In this document: positions 34,830 to 43,538 of the stretch, one piece after another
How the letters are laid out: each line of letters begins with the position of its first letter
Numbering within the stretch: position 1 is the stretch's first letter
Assembly: GCF_000817735.3 (NCBI RefSeq)
Contig: NZ_JTJC03000008.1
Location: forward strand, 62,001 to 126,000
Reading direction: 5' to 3'
Length of the DNA stretch: 64,000 bases
Source of the DNA: Scytonema millei VB511283
Lineage (GTDB): Bacteria > Cyanobacteriota > Cyanobacteriia > Cyanobacteriales > Chroococcidiopsidaceae
Translations under genes and position numbers: made by a program
The notes under the pieces: model-generated
Seen by the model: only the letters and a program-made list of their open reading frames with translations
Database searches by the model: none
Told to the model about the DNA's origin: nothing

Positions 34830-34856
34830 ATATTTCACACACCACGCACCACTTTC

Positions 34857-35723
34857 TTACCAATTAAAAATATGCTTAAGATCGTTGACTGGCTCTTGAA
34901 AGGAGCAGGAACCAAATGAGCGGAAGAAATGTTGTCGAGCTGCTTCTATCTCTAAAATATCTATATAGCGATCGCGCCAGCAAATACTATTTTGTTTGAA
35001 TTGGAAAGTGTTGCTGGATGCTTGGAGAAGTTCTAAGGCTTCTGTTGGCGTGACTTTTTGCCAGTATACGAGTGCTGCTAAAGTTGCCACATTCAAGAAG
35101 CCATGCATTAATGTGGCAGGACTGTCTGGTTCGCTAGTCAAGGGATATTGAGCTGGTAAGGGGTGGTGCAAACCTGCGGTTGCTTTAAAAGGAACTTGGG
35201 CTTCGGCAAATGAAAAGATGCATTGGCTCAATTGAGTAACGCTGGGAAAAGCATCGATGGTTGCCCCACCAGTGCGAATTTTAGCTGCTGCACTAGTGTG
35301 CCGCAGAACCTTTAGATATGGCTTTAAGTCGCTATTAAAGGGAATTTCAAAAAATGCCTCAACTCCGACAGGAAGATCGGGCAACACTCTTTCTATTGCT
35401 GAAGGTGAAAGAGGCGAAAATTCGAGAGCTGCGATCGCTACCTTGTTGCCAATATTAAGGGATCGCACCTGGTCGATTTCCGATTGTAGTCCCGAAAGAA
35501 TTACACTGAGCGACCAATGCTTTAAAGAAAACGCCGATAAGAGTTCCGCGAACTCCGACAAACGGGAAATTGGGATGACAAAGCGATTGAGCATCCAAGC
35601 ATAGGGTGATGCCGAGTCTTGGACGTAATTCTCCATTGCTTGTCGCAAGTCAAGCTTTGCTGGGGGGAACAGTCCGGCATAGTCTACAACTGAGGTGAGG
35701 AGTGCTTTTAGTGATGCGAGCAT
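34857..35723 (-). CDS. Conserved protein of unknown function linked to fahA
   Basis: The 288-aa protein has no recognised catalytic motif, signal peptide or membrane helix. The N-terminus has LLTSVVDYAGLFPPAKLDLR (residues about 8-27), and the middle has alternating strands and helices (FVIPISRLSEF, IAALEFSPLS, VEAFFEIPFN, AKIRTGGATID). The FKATAGLHHPL segment near residue 180 looks like the phosphate-binding region of a TIM barrel, so a barrel fold is possible. It precedes fahA on the same strand, separated by the repeat element. A link to aromatic amino-acid catabolism is inference from neighbourhood only. Confidence 0.78.
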   Translation of the reverse strand: MLASLKALLTSVVDYAGLFPPAKLDLRQAMENYVQDSASPYAWMLNRFVIPISRLSEFAELLSAFSLKHWSLSVILSGLQSEIDQVRSLNIGNKVAIAALEFSPLSPSAIERVLPDLPVGVEAFFEIPFNSDLKPYLKVLRHTSAAAKIRTGGATIDAFPSVTQLSQCIFSFAEAQVPFKATAGLHHPLPAQYPLTSEPDSPATLMHGFLNVATLAALVYWQKVTPTEALELLQASSNTFQFKQNSICWRDRYIDILEIEAARQHFFRSFGSCSFQEPVNDLKHIFNW

Positions 35724-36131
35724 TAGATCTCATTTCCTCCTGACGCTCTGGTTTAAAATGCGCCTCTATTGCTGTCCGTTGCCGTGCAATATCTACTTTT
35801 AAATTATCCGCTACCGCTAGCAGAAGTTATACACGAAGTTATACATCTGATTGAACCCGATCGCAAACAGACCGCTTTCATACTATGAATACTAATCAAT
35901 AATTGATTAGCGTTCATAACTCATAGCAATTCTCGATTGCGTGCGTGACACTTGTAGGGGCGCACAGCCGTGCGCCCCTATAGATCGCGTGTTTTACCCA
36001 ATTGAAAACCGTTATCAAGGGGTGTAACGCGAAAAAGTGGAGTCAGACCAATTTTTCGAGAGTATGCATCTTTATATGAATAGACTCAAAAAACCAAACA
36101 TGATTCAACTGGATTACAAGGAGCGATCGTT
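35724..36131. other. Spacer with one palindromic repeat
   Basis: About 400 bases. The stem-loop TAGGGGCGCAC / GTGCGCCCCTA (35955-35980) is the only clear structure. Upstream of 36132, AAGGAGCGATCG contains the likely ribosome site of the next gene. Confidence 0.5.
35955..35980. repeat. GC-rich palindrome (GGGGCGCAC type)
   Basis: An 11-bp perfect stem (TAGGGGCGCAC with GTGCGCCCCTA) closes a 4-base AGCC loop. This form is common as a dispersed intergenic repeat in cyanobacteria. Confidence 0.75.
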
Positions 36132-36404
36132 ATGGTGAAACTTCTCAATCTACGGGATTTGGTTGACCAATGGTTCGAGCAGGTGGAGGTGCGCGATCGC
36201 AAGCTTGCTAAGTTATTATGCCAGTCGATCCCAGCAAGTTGTCCTTTTGAACGAGACATTAAGCTTTTTGGTCGTACTTTATTTCACATTCCACCTCTAT
36301 GCAAGCTAAATCCTTTTTACGAGCAATTTGTTAGCCTTCGGTTCAAGGCTCTGTCCTATCTAACGAATGAATCTGATAAAGATAAAGCACTATATTGCTA
36401 CTAA
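36132..36404 (+). CDS. Small protein of the Mo-dependent nitrogenase C-terminal family
   Basis: The 90-aa protein reads as one small helical domain: ARxLCQSIPASCPFERDIKLF (about residues 30-50), FHIPPLCKLNPFYEQFVSLR (about 55-74), and FKALSYLTNE. This matches the short cyanobacterial family called Mo-dependent nitrogenase C-terminus. The name does not show a role in nitrogen fixation; the family also occurs in non-fixing strains. AAGGAG lies about 10 bases before the ATG. No nif gene is nearby. The stop TAA overlaps the first base of a transposase remnant. Confidence 0.75.
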   Translation: MVKLLNLRDLVDQWFEQVEVRDRKLAKLLCQSIPASCPFERDIKLFGRTLFHIPPLCKLNPFYEQFVSLRFKALSYLTNESDKDKALYCY

Positions 36405-36556
36405 TGAGAGTGCCTTACGGCAAACAAGTTTTACTAAGCGATCTTTTGAAGCAAGAAAGATCTCCCCAAGCTACTGCCGCAATTGTAGACAGTCAGTCGG
36501 TAAAACTAGCGCAGTGTGGGCGTAGTTATCGCTATTCTGCTGAACCCTGCTGCTGA
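36404..36556 (+). pseudogene. Transposase remnant (IS5-like)
   Basis: The frame translates as a 50-aa piece with SDLLKQERSPQATAAIVDSQ then SVK. This is the region around the first catalytic Asp of IS5/IS4-type DDE transposases. The rest of the gene and the inverted repeats are missing. It ends at TGA 36554-36556, just before a stem-loop. Confidence 0.7.
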
Positions 36557-36562
36557 TAGAAA

Positions 36563-36586
36563 AGTCCCAGTTGCTTCACTGGGACT
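36563..36586. terminator. Stem-loop AGTCCCAGT / ACTGGGACT
   Basis: A 9-bp perfect stem with a 6-base loop lies between the transposase remnant and the convergent small gene. No clear T-run follows. It may end transcription on either strand or be an IS-associated repeat. Confidence 0.45.
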
Positions 36587-36642
36587 ACGCTCGAATTTAC
36601 CTAATTAGCTGTAGCGTATGGATATAGCCTCAAGCTCTAACT

Positions 36643-36828
36643 TCAAACCTGAGCTGTTTCATCTTCACCTAACTGCTGTTCTACTTTACCAATCGCCGCA
36701 TTAATGCCCGCTAATTTGGTTTCTAGATCGTCTCGCATCCACTTGAGAAACCGAAGCCTACGTTCTAAAAAGCTTTTGCGAGACATAGGTTCGCCACCGT
36801 AGCAGCTACTACCCCAAAAAGGAAACAT
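36643..36828 (-). CDS. Small charged helical protein of unknown function
   Basis: The 61-aa protein has a short N-terminus with GSSCYGGEP and then one long charged helix (SFLERRLRFLKWMRDDLETK, then AGINAAIGKVEQQLGE), likely a coiled coil. No family is recognised. The ATG at 36828 has TGAGG just upstream; an internal ATG (residue 15) is an alternative. A headless frame upstream (stop at 36832-36834) ends three bases before this ATG, which would fit translational coupling. Confidence 0.6.
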   Translation of the reverse strand: MFPFWGSSCYGGEPMSRKSFLERRLRFLKWMRDDLETKLAGINAAIGKVEQQLGEDETAQV

Positions 36829-36831
36829 AGC

Positions 36832-37116
36832 TTACCTCAAAAAGTTATTTCTATTTATTATTGTGTCTCTATTCGCACTGCGACGGGTAGGAAAATCGTA
36901 GAGAGAAAACCGATCTATGTCAGCCTGCTCCCATCGCAGCTGCTTCGTCTTCATCGCGATGCCGAGGGTGAAACGCGCTTGTCGCGACCATCGCCCATCT
37001 ACCAGCAGTCTTTCTCGCAGTCCAAACCACCAGAAGGGGGCTTTTTGTGGCTCAATAATATATAGCGAGCCTAAATGATTTGTGAATCTGGGATATTGCT
37101 GGTTGACGGTTGACGG
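36832..37116 (-). pseudogene. Headless open frame upstream of the small helical gene
   Basis: On the minus strand the frame is open from about 37116 to TAA 36832-36834 and reads like protein in its 3' two thirds (KAPFWWFGLRERLLVDGRWS, then RQARFTLGIAMKTKQLRW). No standard start codon precedes this part; the first ATG (36954) would give only 40 residues. I read it as a truncated gene of unknown family, perhaps cut when repeats at 37101-37150 arrived. Confidence 0.3.
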
Positions 37117-37150
37117 TTAACGGTTAGCTGTCAACTGTTAACAGTCAACC
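37101..37150. repeat. GGTTGAC heptamer repeats forming an inverted repeat
   Basis: GGTTGACGGTTGACGGTTAA is followed by AGCTGTCAACTGTTAACAG and GTCAACC, so the tandem heptamers can also fold back on themselves. This is a second heptamer type (GGTTGAC) beside AAAGTCA. It lies just before the SDR gene. Confidence 0.7.
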
Positions 37151-37167
37151 ACCACAACGATCGGTTC

Positions 37168-38151
37168 ATGACTCAAATAGAATCGCTATATAGAATGACA
37201 AGCAAAGATTTTGAATTTCCCCGATCGCTTTTCCCTAATGACATGGAATCAAAAATTGGTAGGGTTTTGCTTATTGGAGTGACTGGTGGCACTGGCAAAA
37301 ACGCAGTCAAGGGATTTCTCGATACTGGAGTTACTGACTTACACGCCATCACTAGAAAAATCGACCTGAGCCGCCCCAATTTGTCAAAGATCAGTGATGC
37401 AGGCGTTGAGCTAGTTGAGGCTAACTTGGATGATGAAGCATCGCTTCAAGCAGCTTTGAGGGGAATTTCGGCTGTCTACTGCCACGGTTTGTCTGCCGAT
37501 GCTGCTAAACCCGATCCACAAGAGATCGAGAGAGCGCACCGACTGGCACGAGCGGCTGTTGATGCCAAGATCGAGCATTTGGTGTATAACTCCGCAGGTG
37601 GAGCAGAGAGAAATTCTGGAGTCAGCCATATCGAGCAGAAGTATCAGGTGGAGCAAGTTTTCAAACAGGCTGGCTTGCCAACAACTATGCTCAGAGCTTG
37701 TCTATTCATGGAAGAGTTTTGGAAGAAGTACACGCGACCATCCATCCTCAAAGGGGTCTTCTCCTTTTCGCTTCAGCCCGACCGACCGCTACATCTAATT
37801 ACAACTAGGGATATGGGACGCATTGCTGCTTATGTCATGAAAAACGCACAAAAGTACATTGGTCAAGAAATCGAGCTGGCAGGCGACGTGCTAACCCCTC
37901 TACAAATGGCGCAGAGCTTCTCAGAAGCACAGTCCATGCCAGTTGTCTACAGAGAAATACCTGCATGGATATTTCTACTGCTTTGGCGATGGGAACTATT
38001 TGCCCTGATTAGCTGGTATCGCACTCAAGGCTATCAAGCCGATGTTAGGCGCTTAAGAGAAGCGGAATTTCCCACACTCCTGACTACATTTAGTGAATTT
38101 CTGGCAGAAACTCACTGGGCAAACAAAGAACTTACTTACGAAAATCTGTAA
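37168..38151 (+). CDS. NAD(P)-binding atypical SDR (NmrA-like) protein
   Basis: The 327-aa protein has a Rossmann fold with the nucleotide motif GVTGGTGKNAVKGFL (residues about 37-51), then VELVEANLDDEASLQAAL, and the middle strand HLVYNSAGGAERNSGVSHIE. The catalytic YxxxK of classical SDRs is not in place, although KYQVEQ occurs. It belongs to the atypical NmrA/HSCARG-like group that senses or uses NAD(P). It is complete, about 30 residues longer at the N-terminus than usual; a start at the ATG near residue 25 is possible. Substrate unknown. Confidence 0.85.
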   Translation: MTQIESLYRMTSKDFEFPRSLFPNDMESKIGRVLLIGVTGGTGKNAVKGFLDTGVTDLHAITRKIDLSRPNLSKISDAGVELVEANLDDEASLQAALRGISAVYCHGLSADAAKPDPQEIERAHRLARAAVDAKIEHLVYNSAGGAERNSGVSHIEQKYQVEQVFKQAGLPTTMLRACLFMEEFWKKYTRPSILKGVFSFSLQPDRPLHLITTRDMGRIAAYVMKNAQKYIGQEIELAGDVLTPLQMAQSFSEAQSMPVVYREIPAWIFLLLWRWELFALISWYRTQGYQADVRRLREAEFPTLLTTFSEFLAETHWANKELTYENL

Positions 38152-38188
38152 GCGCAGGCGATCGCTCCCACTCCTTCTAATCCTATCG

Positions 38189-38497
38189 TCAAGCTTCGGC
38201 ACTTTTCGCACCGTGCGCGTGCAAGCAGTGGTAGAGGGTTCTGCGAGTGAATTGGCGGATAACCTAGAATCGATCGGCAAACCGAATCGCAGCAAAGCAG
38301 AGAGCGTCGCGCTGTTAGGCGGTTCCTTTATCAATACTTTGGGTAGAGGAAATCCTACACTAGGACTTGCCACAATAGCAGGCTCTACCCTACTGTCCGA
38401 CTTCCAAGACAATATTACCGAGATTGGTGAGGCTTTAGGCATTGATGAATTACGCTTTCCTACCGCAGCAGTAGAAATTGGAGCGTGGCTTTTTTGA
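38189..38497 (+). pseudogene. TamB C-terminal fragment
   Basis: The frame overlapping and following the SDR stop contains SSFGTFRTVRVQAVVEGSAS then ELADNLE, and VALLGGSFINTLGRGNPTLG. These are the typical C-terminal repeats of the translocation and assembly module protein TamB (DUF490 domain). The remaining 1500 or more residues expected for cyanobacterial TamB are absent, and the last strands are missing as well. The ATG at 38093 that opens this frame lies in the SDR gene and is not the TamB start. It is a small remnant without likely function. Confidence 0.65.
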
Positions 38498-38646
38498 GAC
38501 TTACATAGCAGGTTCGCAGCAATACCTTCCCTATCTGAGTGCTGATTATGCTCGGTCTATTAGTCAAATGCCTTTAACTCTAAGCTTAGTACAATCTCTA
38601 CCTTCAGATAGTTTGACTCAATAAATCAGACGATATCTACCGTTTG

Positions 38647-38675
38647 GCTACACCAGTTTTCTACTATTTCTATGT
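38647..38675 (+). promoter_or_regulatory. Recurrent motif, copy 7 (before RND adaptor)
   Basis: The segment reads GCTACACCAGTTTTCTAC followed by TATTTCTATG. It aligns with the 9711 copy at CAC.AGTTTTC.ACTAT.TCT. It ends about 90 bases before the adaptor start at 38766. Confidence 0.4.
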
Positions 38676-38765
38676 AAGCTCGAAGGGGACATTTGGCTGG
38701 TGAGTTAGTTGGCATAAATTACTACGCACTCTAAAGAAAATATTCTTAAAAAAAGTATCAGATAA

Positions 38766-40220
38766 ATGAGCTATTCGGATTCTAAAGGCACGGAACCAGA
38801 AAATCAAACGATAAAGCAAGAGGATGATGCAGGATCTCGCTCTGGAAATGTAGTATCGGTCGAAAAAACTGGTGAGGTGCAAGACAATTCCCCTCCCGAG
38901 CGAGTACGGACAAAATCTTCCTCTAGACAGAAGCGCCAGTGGGTATCAATTATAGGTGCGATCGCTATCCTTCTGGGTGGGGGCTTTTTGGGTTGGCAGT
39001 GGTGGCAGCGTCAAGAGCAAGGTCAGTCACCACCAGGACAAAGCCAGCCGCGTGCTGTTCCCGTCAACACGGCAACAGTTTCATCTGGCACTATAGTTGA
39101 AAGCTCGGAATTTATTGCTAATTTGGAATCGCGGCAGTCGGTGACTCTTTTGCCACAAGTTCAGGGACGAGTCGCGCAAATTTACGTCCAACCAGGTACT
39201 CAAGTCAAAGCTGGGCAACCACTGGTGCAAATCGATCCTGACGAGCAACAAGCCTCCGTATCGGGTGCAGTTGCGGCAGCAGCAGCGGCTCGCGCTCAAG
39301 TCGCAACTGCACAAGCTACACTGCGATCGCTCAGAGCAGAAAGGCAAGCCACTCTATCCGATCTAAGACTGAGCCAAGAGCAGTACAAACGATATTCTGC
39401 ACTAGCTGGTCAAGGAGCAGTATCGCGAGAGACGAGAGACCAATATTACAACCAACTGCAAACAGCCCGCGCTAATTTGAATGCGATCGATAAGCAAATC
39501 GAAGCACAGACATCGGCAGTCGCTCAAGCTCAACAAGCCGTACAGCAAGCAGAGGCAAATACTAACCAGGCGCGAGTGCAACTGCAATACTTCCAAGTCA
39601 ACGCTCCTTTTGCAGGTACAGTAGGCGCGATTCCCGTCAAAGTTGGCGATCTCGTCACGCCTTCGACTCAACTAACCACCGTGACTCAAAATCAACCTTT
39701 AGAAGTGAACGTCTCTATCCCACGGGAACGGGTGGCACAAGTGGAGATCGGTACGCCAGTAGAATTATTAAACGAACAGGGAGAGCAAATCGGTACGAGC
39801 AAGGTATTTTTTATCTCGCCCCAAGTGACAAACGACACGCAATCGGTCTTAATTAAAGCCTTATTTGCTAATTCCCCAACCCAGCTCCGAGCCGATAGCT
39901 TTGTCCGCGCCAGAGTGATTTGGAACCAGCGACAAGGAATTTTGATTCCTACTACAGCAGTATCGCGAGTTGCAGGGCAAACATTTGTCTATGTGGTACA
40001 ACAAACAAAATCCCCATCGGGACAAACTCAACTAACGGCTCGACAGCAACCAGTGAAGTTAGGTGAGATTCAAGACGATCGCTACCAAGTGCGATCGGGA
40101 TTGCGATCGGGAGACAGAATCGTTACCTCTGGTTTACTCAACCTCAGAGATGGCGCTGCGATCGCCCCTGTGCCAGAGCAGGGAGCAGGGGCAGAGGAGC
40201 AGAGGGGCAGAGGAAACTAA
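38766..40220 (+). CDS. RND efflux periplasmic adaptor (HlyD/AcrA family)
   Basis: The 484-aa protein has a 55-residue polar cytoplasmic N-terminus, one membrane anchor (WVSIIGAIAILLGGGFLGWQ, about residues 60-79) and the adaptor body. The lipoyl halves are VQGRVAQIYVQPGTQVKAGQ (about residues 127-146) and VNAPFAGTVGAIPVKVGDLV. Between them lies a long Ala/Gln-rich coiled coil, and beta-barrel and membrane-proximal domains follow. It links the inner-membrane pump, encoded 61 bases downstream, to an outer-membrane channel that is not encoded in this window. The gap to the pump gene contains low-complexity purine-rich repeats. It forms an operon with the pump. Confidence 0.93.
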   Translation: MSYSDSKGTEPENQTIKQEDDAGSRSGNVVSVEKTGEVQDNSPPERVRTKSSSRQKRQWVSIIGAIAILLGGGFLGWQWWQRQEQGQSPPGQSQPRAVPVNTATVSSGTIVESSEFIANLESRQSVTLLPQVQGRVAQIYVQPGTQVKAGQPLVQIDPDEQQASVSGAVAAAAAARAQVATAQATLRSLRAERQATLSDLRLSQEQYKRYSALAGQGAVSRETRDQYYNQLQTARANLNAIDKQIEAQTSAVAQAQQAVQQAEANTNQARVQLQYFQVNAPFAGTVGAIPVKVGDLVTPSTQLTTVTQNQPLEVNVSIPRERVAQVEIGTPVELLNEQGEQIGTSKVFFISPQVTNDTQSVLIKALFANSPTQLRADSFVRARVIWNQRQGILIPTTAVSRVAGQTFVYVVQQTKSPSGQTQLTARQQPVKLGEIQDDRYQVRSGLRSGDRIVTSGLLNLRDGAAIAPVPEQGAGAEEQRGRGN

Positions 40221-40281
40221 GAGCAATCTAAAATTTAAAATCTAAAATTTCCCCCAACTCCCAACTCCCTACTCCCTAGTT

Positions 40282-43200
40282 ATGTTCGTAGATTTCTTCA
40301 TCAAGCGCCCTGTCTTTGCTAGCGTCTGTACCATCATTATTCTGTTGGCAGGAGCGATTAGCATTCCCACGCTACCTGCTGCCCAGTATCCCGAAATTAG
40401 TCCGCCTCAAGTCAATGTCACGGCAAACTACACTGGAGCTAGTGCAGAAATTGTCGAAAACACTGTCACAACTGTATTAGAGCGGGAAATTAACGGCGTT
40501 CGCGGTCAGAGGTACATTAGTTCTAGCAGTAACAACGATGGTAGCAGTTCGATTTCGGTCACGTTCGAGCCGACTCGCGACCAAGATTTGGCAGCTGTTG
40601 ACGTACAAAATCGCGTATCCGTCGCCCAGGCACAGTTACCAGAAGCAGTACAGCGCACGGGAGTGACGGTAACGAAGCGGTCTAGCACTCTGTTGTTGGC
40701 ACTTGGGCTGTTTTCCGAACAGAACAAATACGACCCGATCTTTTTAAGTAATTATGCCGATATCTACCTCGTAGATGCTCTCAAAAGAATCGAGGGTGTT
40801 GGCGATATTACAATTTTTGGCGAACGCAGATATGCGATGCGCGTGTGGTTAGACCCGAATTTACTTGCCAGTCGCAATCTCACAGCACAAGATGTCGTGG
40901 CGGCGCTCAACGAACAAAACATTCAAGTTGGTGCGGGGCGATTGGGTCAACAGCCGCTTCCTAACAATCAACAATATCAAATCGACGTGCGGGCGCAAAG
41001 TCGCCTGCAAGATGCCTCCGAATTTGAAAATATCGTCCTCAAAACGGGTGCAGATGGAACGCTGGTGAGGCTGAAAGATGTCGGACGGGCAGAATTAGGC
41101 GCAGAAAATTACGATTCCTTCTTGCGATTTCGGGGACAAGATGCTGTAGGCTTGGGGGTTTATCAATTACCAGGTAGTAATGCCTTGGAAGTTGCTAGTG
41201 CGGTTAAAGTTGAAATTCAAAGACTGTCACAAAGTTTCCCTCCAGGCATGAGGTATGATGTCGCCTTTGACACGACTTTATTCGTGCAAGAATCGCTTTC
41301 CGAAGTGGTAATTACGCTATTAATTGCGATCGCCCTAGTTATTACCGTAATCTTCCTGTTTCTGCAAAACTGGCGAGTTGCTGTCATTCCTGCGATTACG
41401 ATCCCTGTAGCTTTGATCGGTACGTTTGCTTTTATTAAAGTTTTCGGATTTTCGATTAATAGCTTGACGCTGTTTGGTCTAACTTTAGCTACAGGGATGG
41501 TGGTAGACGATGCGATCGTCGTAGTTGAAGATATTTCCCGCTTGTTGCAACAAGAAAACATGGAGCCGCGTCAAGCTGCATCGGTAGCGATGCACGAACT
41601 ACTAGGTGCAGTCATTGCCACGTCTTTAGTATTGATGGCGGTGTTTATTCCCGTAGCTTTCTTCCCAGGTACTACAGGGGCATTATACCGTCAATTCGCG
41701 CTGACAATTGCCTTTTCGATCGCCATCTCTACCTTTCTTGCTATTACGATTACGCCTTCTTTAGCAGGTATTTTGCTGCGACGAGAACAAACTACAGGCG
41801 GCTGGTTAGGTCGAATTTTCCACCAAATCAATCGTTTTCTTGACTGGTTGCGGCGAGGTTATCAAAAAATTCTCCATCGCCTAGTCAGAATCAAATACAT
41901 TGTTTTGGCGCTATTTGCTGCCGCGATCGCCTTTACAGCTTGGTTATTTGTGACTGTGCCTACTGCCTTTTTACCAGAAGAAGACCAAGGATATTTTATT
42001 ACATTGGTGCAGGGTCCGCCTGGAGTTTCTTTAAACTATACAGATGATGTGATGCGGCGAGTCGAGACGCAAATTCTCAAAATTCCCGAAGTGCAATCGA
42101 CTTTTACTGTCGGTGGTTTTAGTTTTAGCGGCAATACTGCTAATAATGGGATTATTTTTACCTCGCTCAAACCTTGGAATGAACGTAAAGGTACGGGGCA
42201 ATCAGTTCAAGCAATTACGCAGAAGTTAGGCGGACAATTAGCAGCAATTCCGCAAGCAAGAATTATTCCCACAAATCCGCCGGCAATTCCTGGTTTGGGT
42301 AGCATTGGTGGCTTTCAATTTCAATTACAAGACCGAGGGAATGTTGGTTTAGATACCTTATTGCAAACAGCTAATCAATTGATAGGTAGAGCCAGTCAAA
42401 CAGAGGGGTTGCAAAGAGTATTTACAACTTTTACTGCTAATACACCACAAGTAATAGTAGAAGTTAATCGCAACCAAGCTAAAGCACTACAAGTTTCTAT
42501 TGACGATATTTATAACACGTTGCAGACTTTTTTAGGTTCGCAGTACGTGAATGATTTTAATTTAGAACAGCGCAGCTATCGCGTTTACGTACAAGCAGAC
42601 GGACAGTTTCGTAATAACCCCGATGATATTCGCCAGCTCTACGTGCGATCGGCACAGGGACGCACGATCTCTCTAGCTAATTTAGTGAAAATTACGCCGA
42701 CAACTGGAGCGCAGACAATTAATCGCTACAATTTATTTCGCTCAATTGAAATTACTGGTTCGGCAGCTGAAGGCTTCAGTTCTGGCGAAGCAATTCAAAA
42801 GATGGAACAAATTGCTGCTGAGGTGCTACCACCTAATATCGGTTATGAATGGTCGGGAATTACGGCGGAGGAATTAGAGTCTGGCGGACAAGCACCAATC
42901 ATTTTTGGTTTGGGGATCGTTTTTGTCTTTCTAGTTTTAGCAGCTCAGTATGAAAATTATCTCGATCCGTTGATTATTCTCTTAGCTGTACCGCTAGCTG
43001 TTCTGGGTGCATTATTGGCTCTAACTTTACGCGGTTTTCCTAATGATGTCTACGGTCAAGTTGGGTTAGTGATGTTGATTGGGTTGGCAAGTAAAAATTC
43101 AATTTTAATTGTAGAATTTGCCAATCAATTGCGCGATCGCGGGTTGTCAATTACACAAGCAGCTTTAGAAGCAGCTCAAGAACGCTTGCGACCGATTTTG

Positions 43201-43458
43201 ATGACGGCAATTTCTACTCTAGTGGGAATTTTCCCCTTAGTGATAGCTAGCGGAGCGGGAGCGGGTAGTCGTCAATCTTTAGGTACGGCTGTATTTGGCG
43301 GAATGCTGGTGGCTACGGTTTTGAGTTTGTTTGTCGTACCGATTTTGTACATTACATTTGAGTCATTTGGCGATCGCTGGTTTCATAAAGATCGCAAGTC
43401 TAAACGTTCTCAACAACAATTATCAGAGCCAGCACGGGAGTCAGAAGTCACTCGCTAA
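40282..43458 (+). CDS. RND multidrug efflux pump, HAE-1 type (AcrB-like)
   Basis: The 1058-aa protein is a full-length RND pump with twelve membrane helices and two large periplasmic loops. Landmarks are FIKRPVFASVCTIIILLAGA at the N-terminus, YPEISPPQV, the helix-4 proton-relay segment GMVVDDAIVVVEDI (two Asp near residue 410), AVFIPVAFFPGTTG, and IGLASKNSILIVEFA with the conserved Lys in the second half. It exports hydrophobic compounds by proton exchange, with the adaptor encoded upstream. The substrate is unknown. A stem-loop (43469-43500) follows the stop. Confidence 0.96.
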   Translation: MFVDFFIKRPVFASVCTIIILLAGAISIPTLPAAQYPEISPPQVNVTANYTGASAEIVENTVTTVLEREINGVRGQRYISSSSNNDGSSSISVTFEPTRDQDLAAVDVQNRVSVAQAQLPEAVQRTGVTVTKRSSTLLLALGLFSEQNKYDPIFLSNYADIYLVDALKRIEGVGDITIFGERRYAMRVWLDPNLLASRNLTAQDVVAALNEQNIQVGAGRLGQQPLPNNQQYQIDVRAQSRLQDASEFENIVLKTGADGTLVRLKDVGRAELGAENYDSFLRFRGQDAVGLGVYQLPGSNALEVASAVKVEIQRLSQSFPPGMRYDVAFDTTLFVQESLSEVVITLLIAIALVITVIFLFLQNWRVAVIPAITIPVALIGTFAFIKVFGFSINSLTLFGLTLATGMVVDDAIVVVEDISRLLQQENMEPRQAASVAMHELLGAVIATSLVLMAVFIPVAFFPGTTGALYRQFALTIAFSIAISTFLAITITPSLAGILLRREQTTGGWLGRIFHQINRFLDWLRRGYQKILHRLVRIKYIVLALFAAAIAFTAWLFVTVPTAFLPEEDQGYFITLVQGPPGVSLNYTDDVMRRVETQILKIPEVQSTFTVGGFSFSGNTANNGIIFTSLKPWNERKGTGQSVQAITQKLGGQLAAIPQARIIPTNPPAIPGLGSIGGFQFQLQDRGNVGLDTLLQTANQLIGRASQTEGLQRVFTTFTANTPQVIVEVNRNQAKALQVSIDDIYNTLQTFLGSQYVNDFNLEQRSYRVYVQADGQFRNNPDDIRQLYVRSAQGRTISLANLVKITPTTGAQTINRYNLFRSIEITGSAAEGFSSGEAIQKMEQIAAEVLPPNIGYEWSGITAEELESGGQAPIIFGLGIVFVFLVLAAQYENYLDPLIILLAVPLAVLGALLALTLRGFPNDVYGQVGLVMLIGLASKNSILIVEFANQLRDRGLSITQAALEAAQERLRPILMTAISTLVGIFPLVIASGAGAGSRQSLGTAVFGGMLVATVLSLFVVPILYITFESFGDRWFHKDRKSKRSQQQLSEPARESEVTR

Positions 43459-43468
43459 GTTTTACTTG

Positions 43469-43500
43469 TTTAATTACCACCTTTGAAGGTAGTAATTAAA
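43469..43500. terminator. Stem-loop after RND pump gene
   Basis: TTTAATTAC and GTAATTAAA pair with ACCTT/AAGGT inside, a long stem with a short TG loop, starting 11 bases after the RND stop. It is likely the end of the efflux operon, although there is no long T-run. Confidence 0.6.
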
Positions 43501-43538
43501 TCTGACAGCAACGTAGCAAAACTAACTTAGGAGGAATC

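Noticed and set aside
34642-34919. Two plus-strand frames rich in KVKSQKS
   Set aside because: They are translations of the heptamer tandem repeat, not proteins.
36131-36404. Evidence of a nitrogen-fixation locus
   Set aside because: The family name mentions nitrogenase, but no nif genes or other linked genes are present and the small domain occurs in non-fixing strains.
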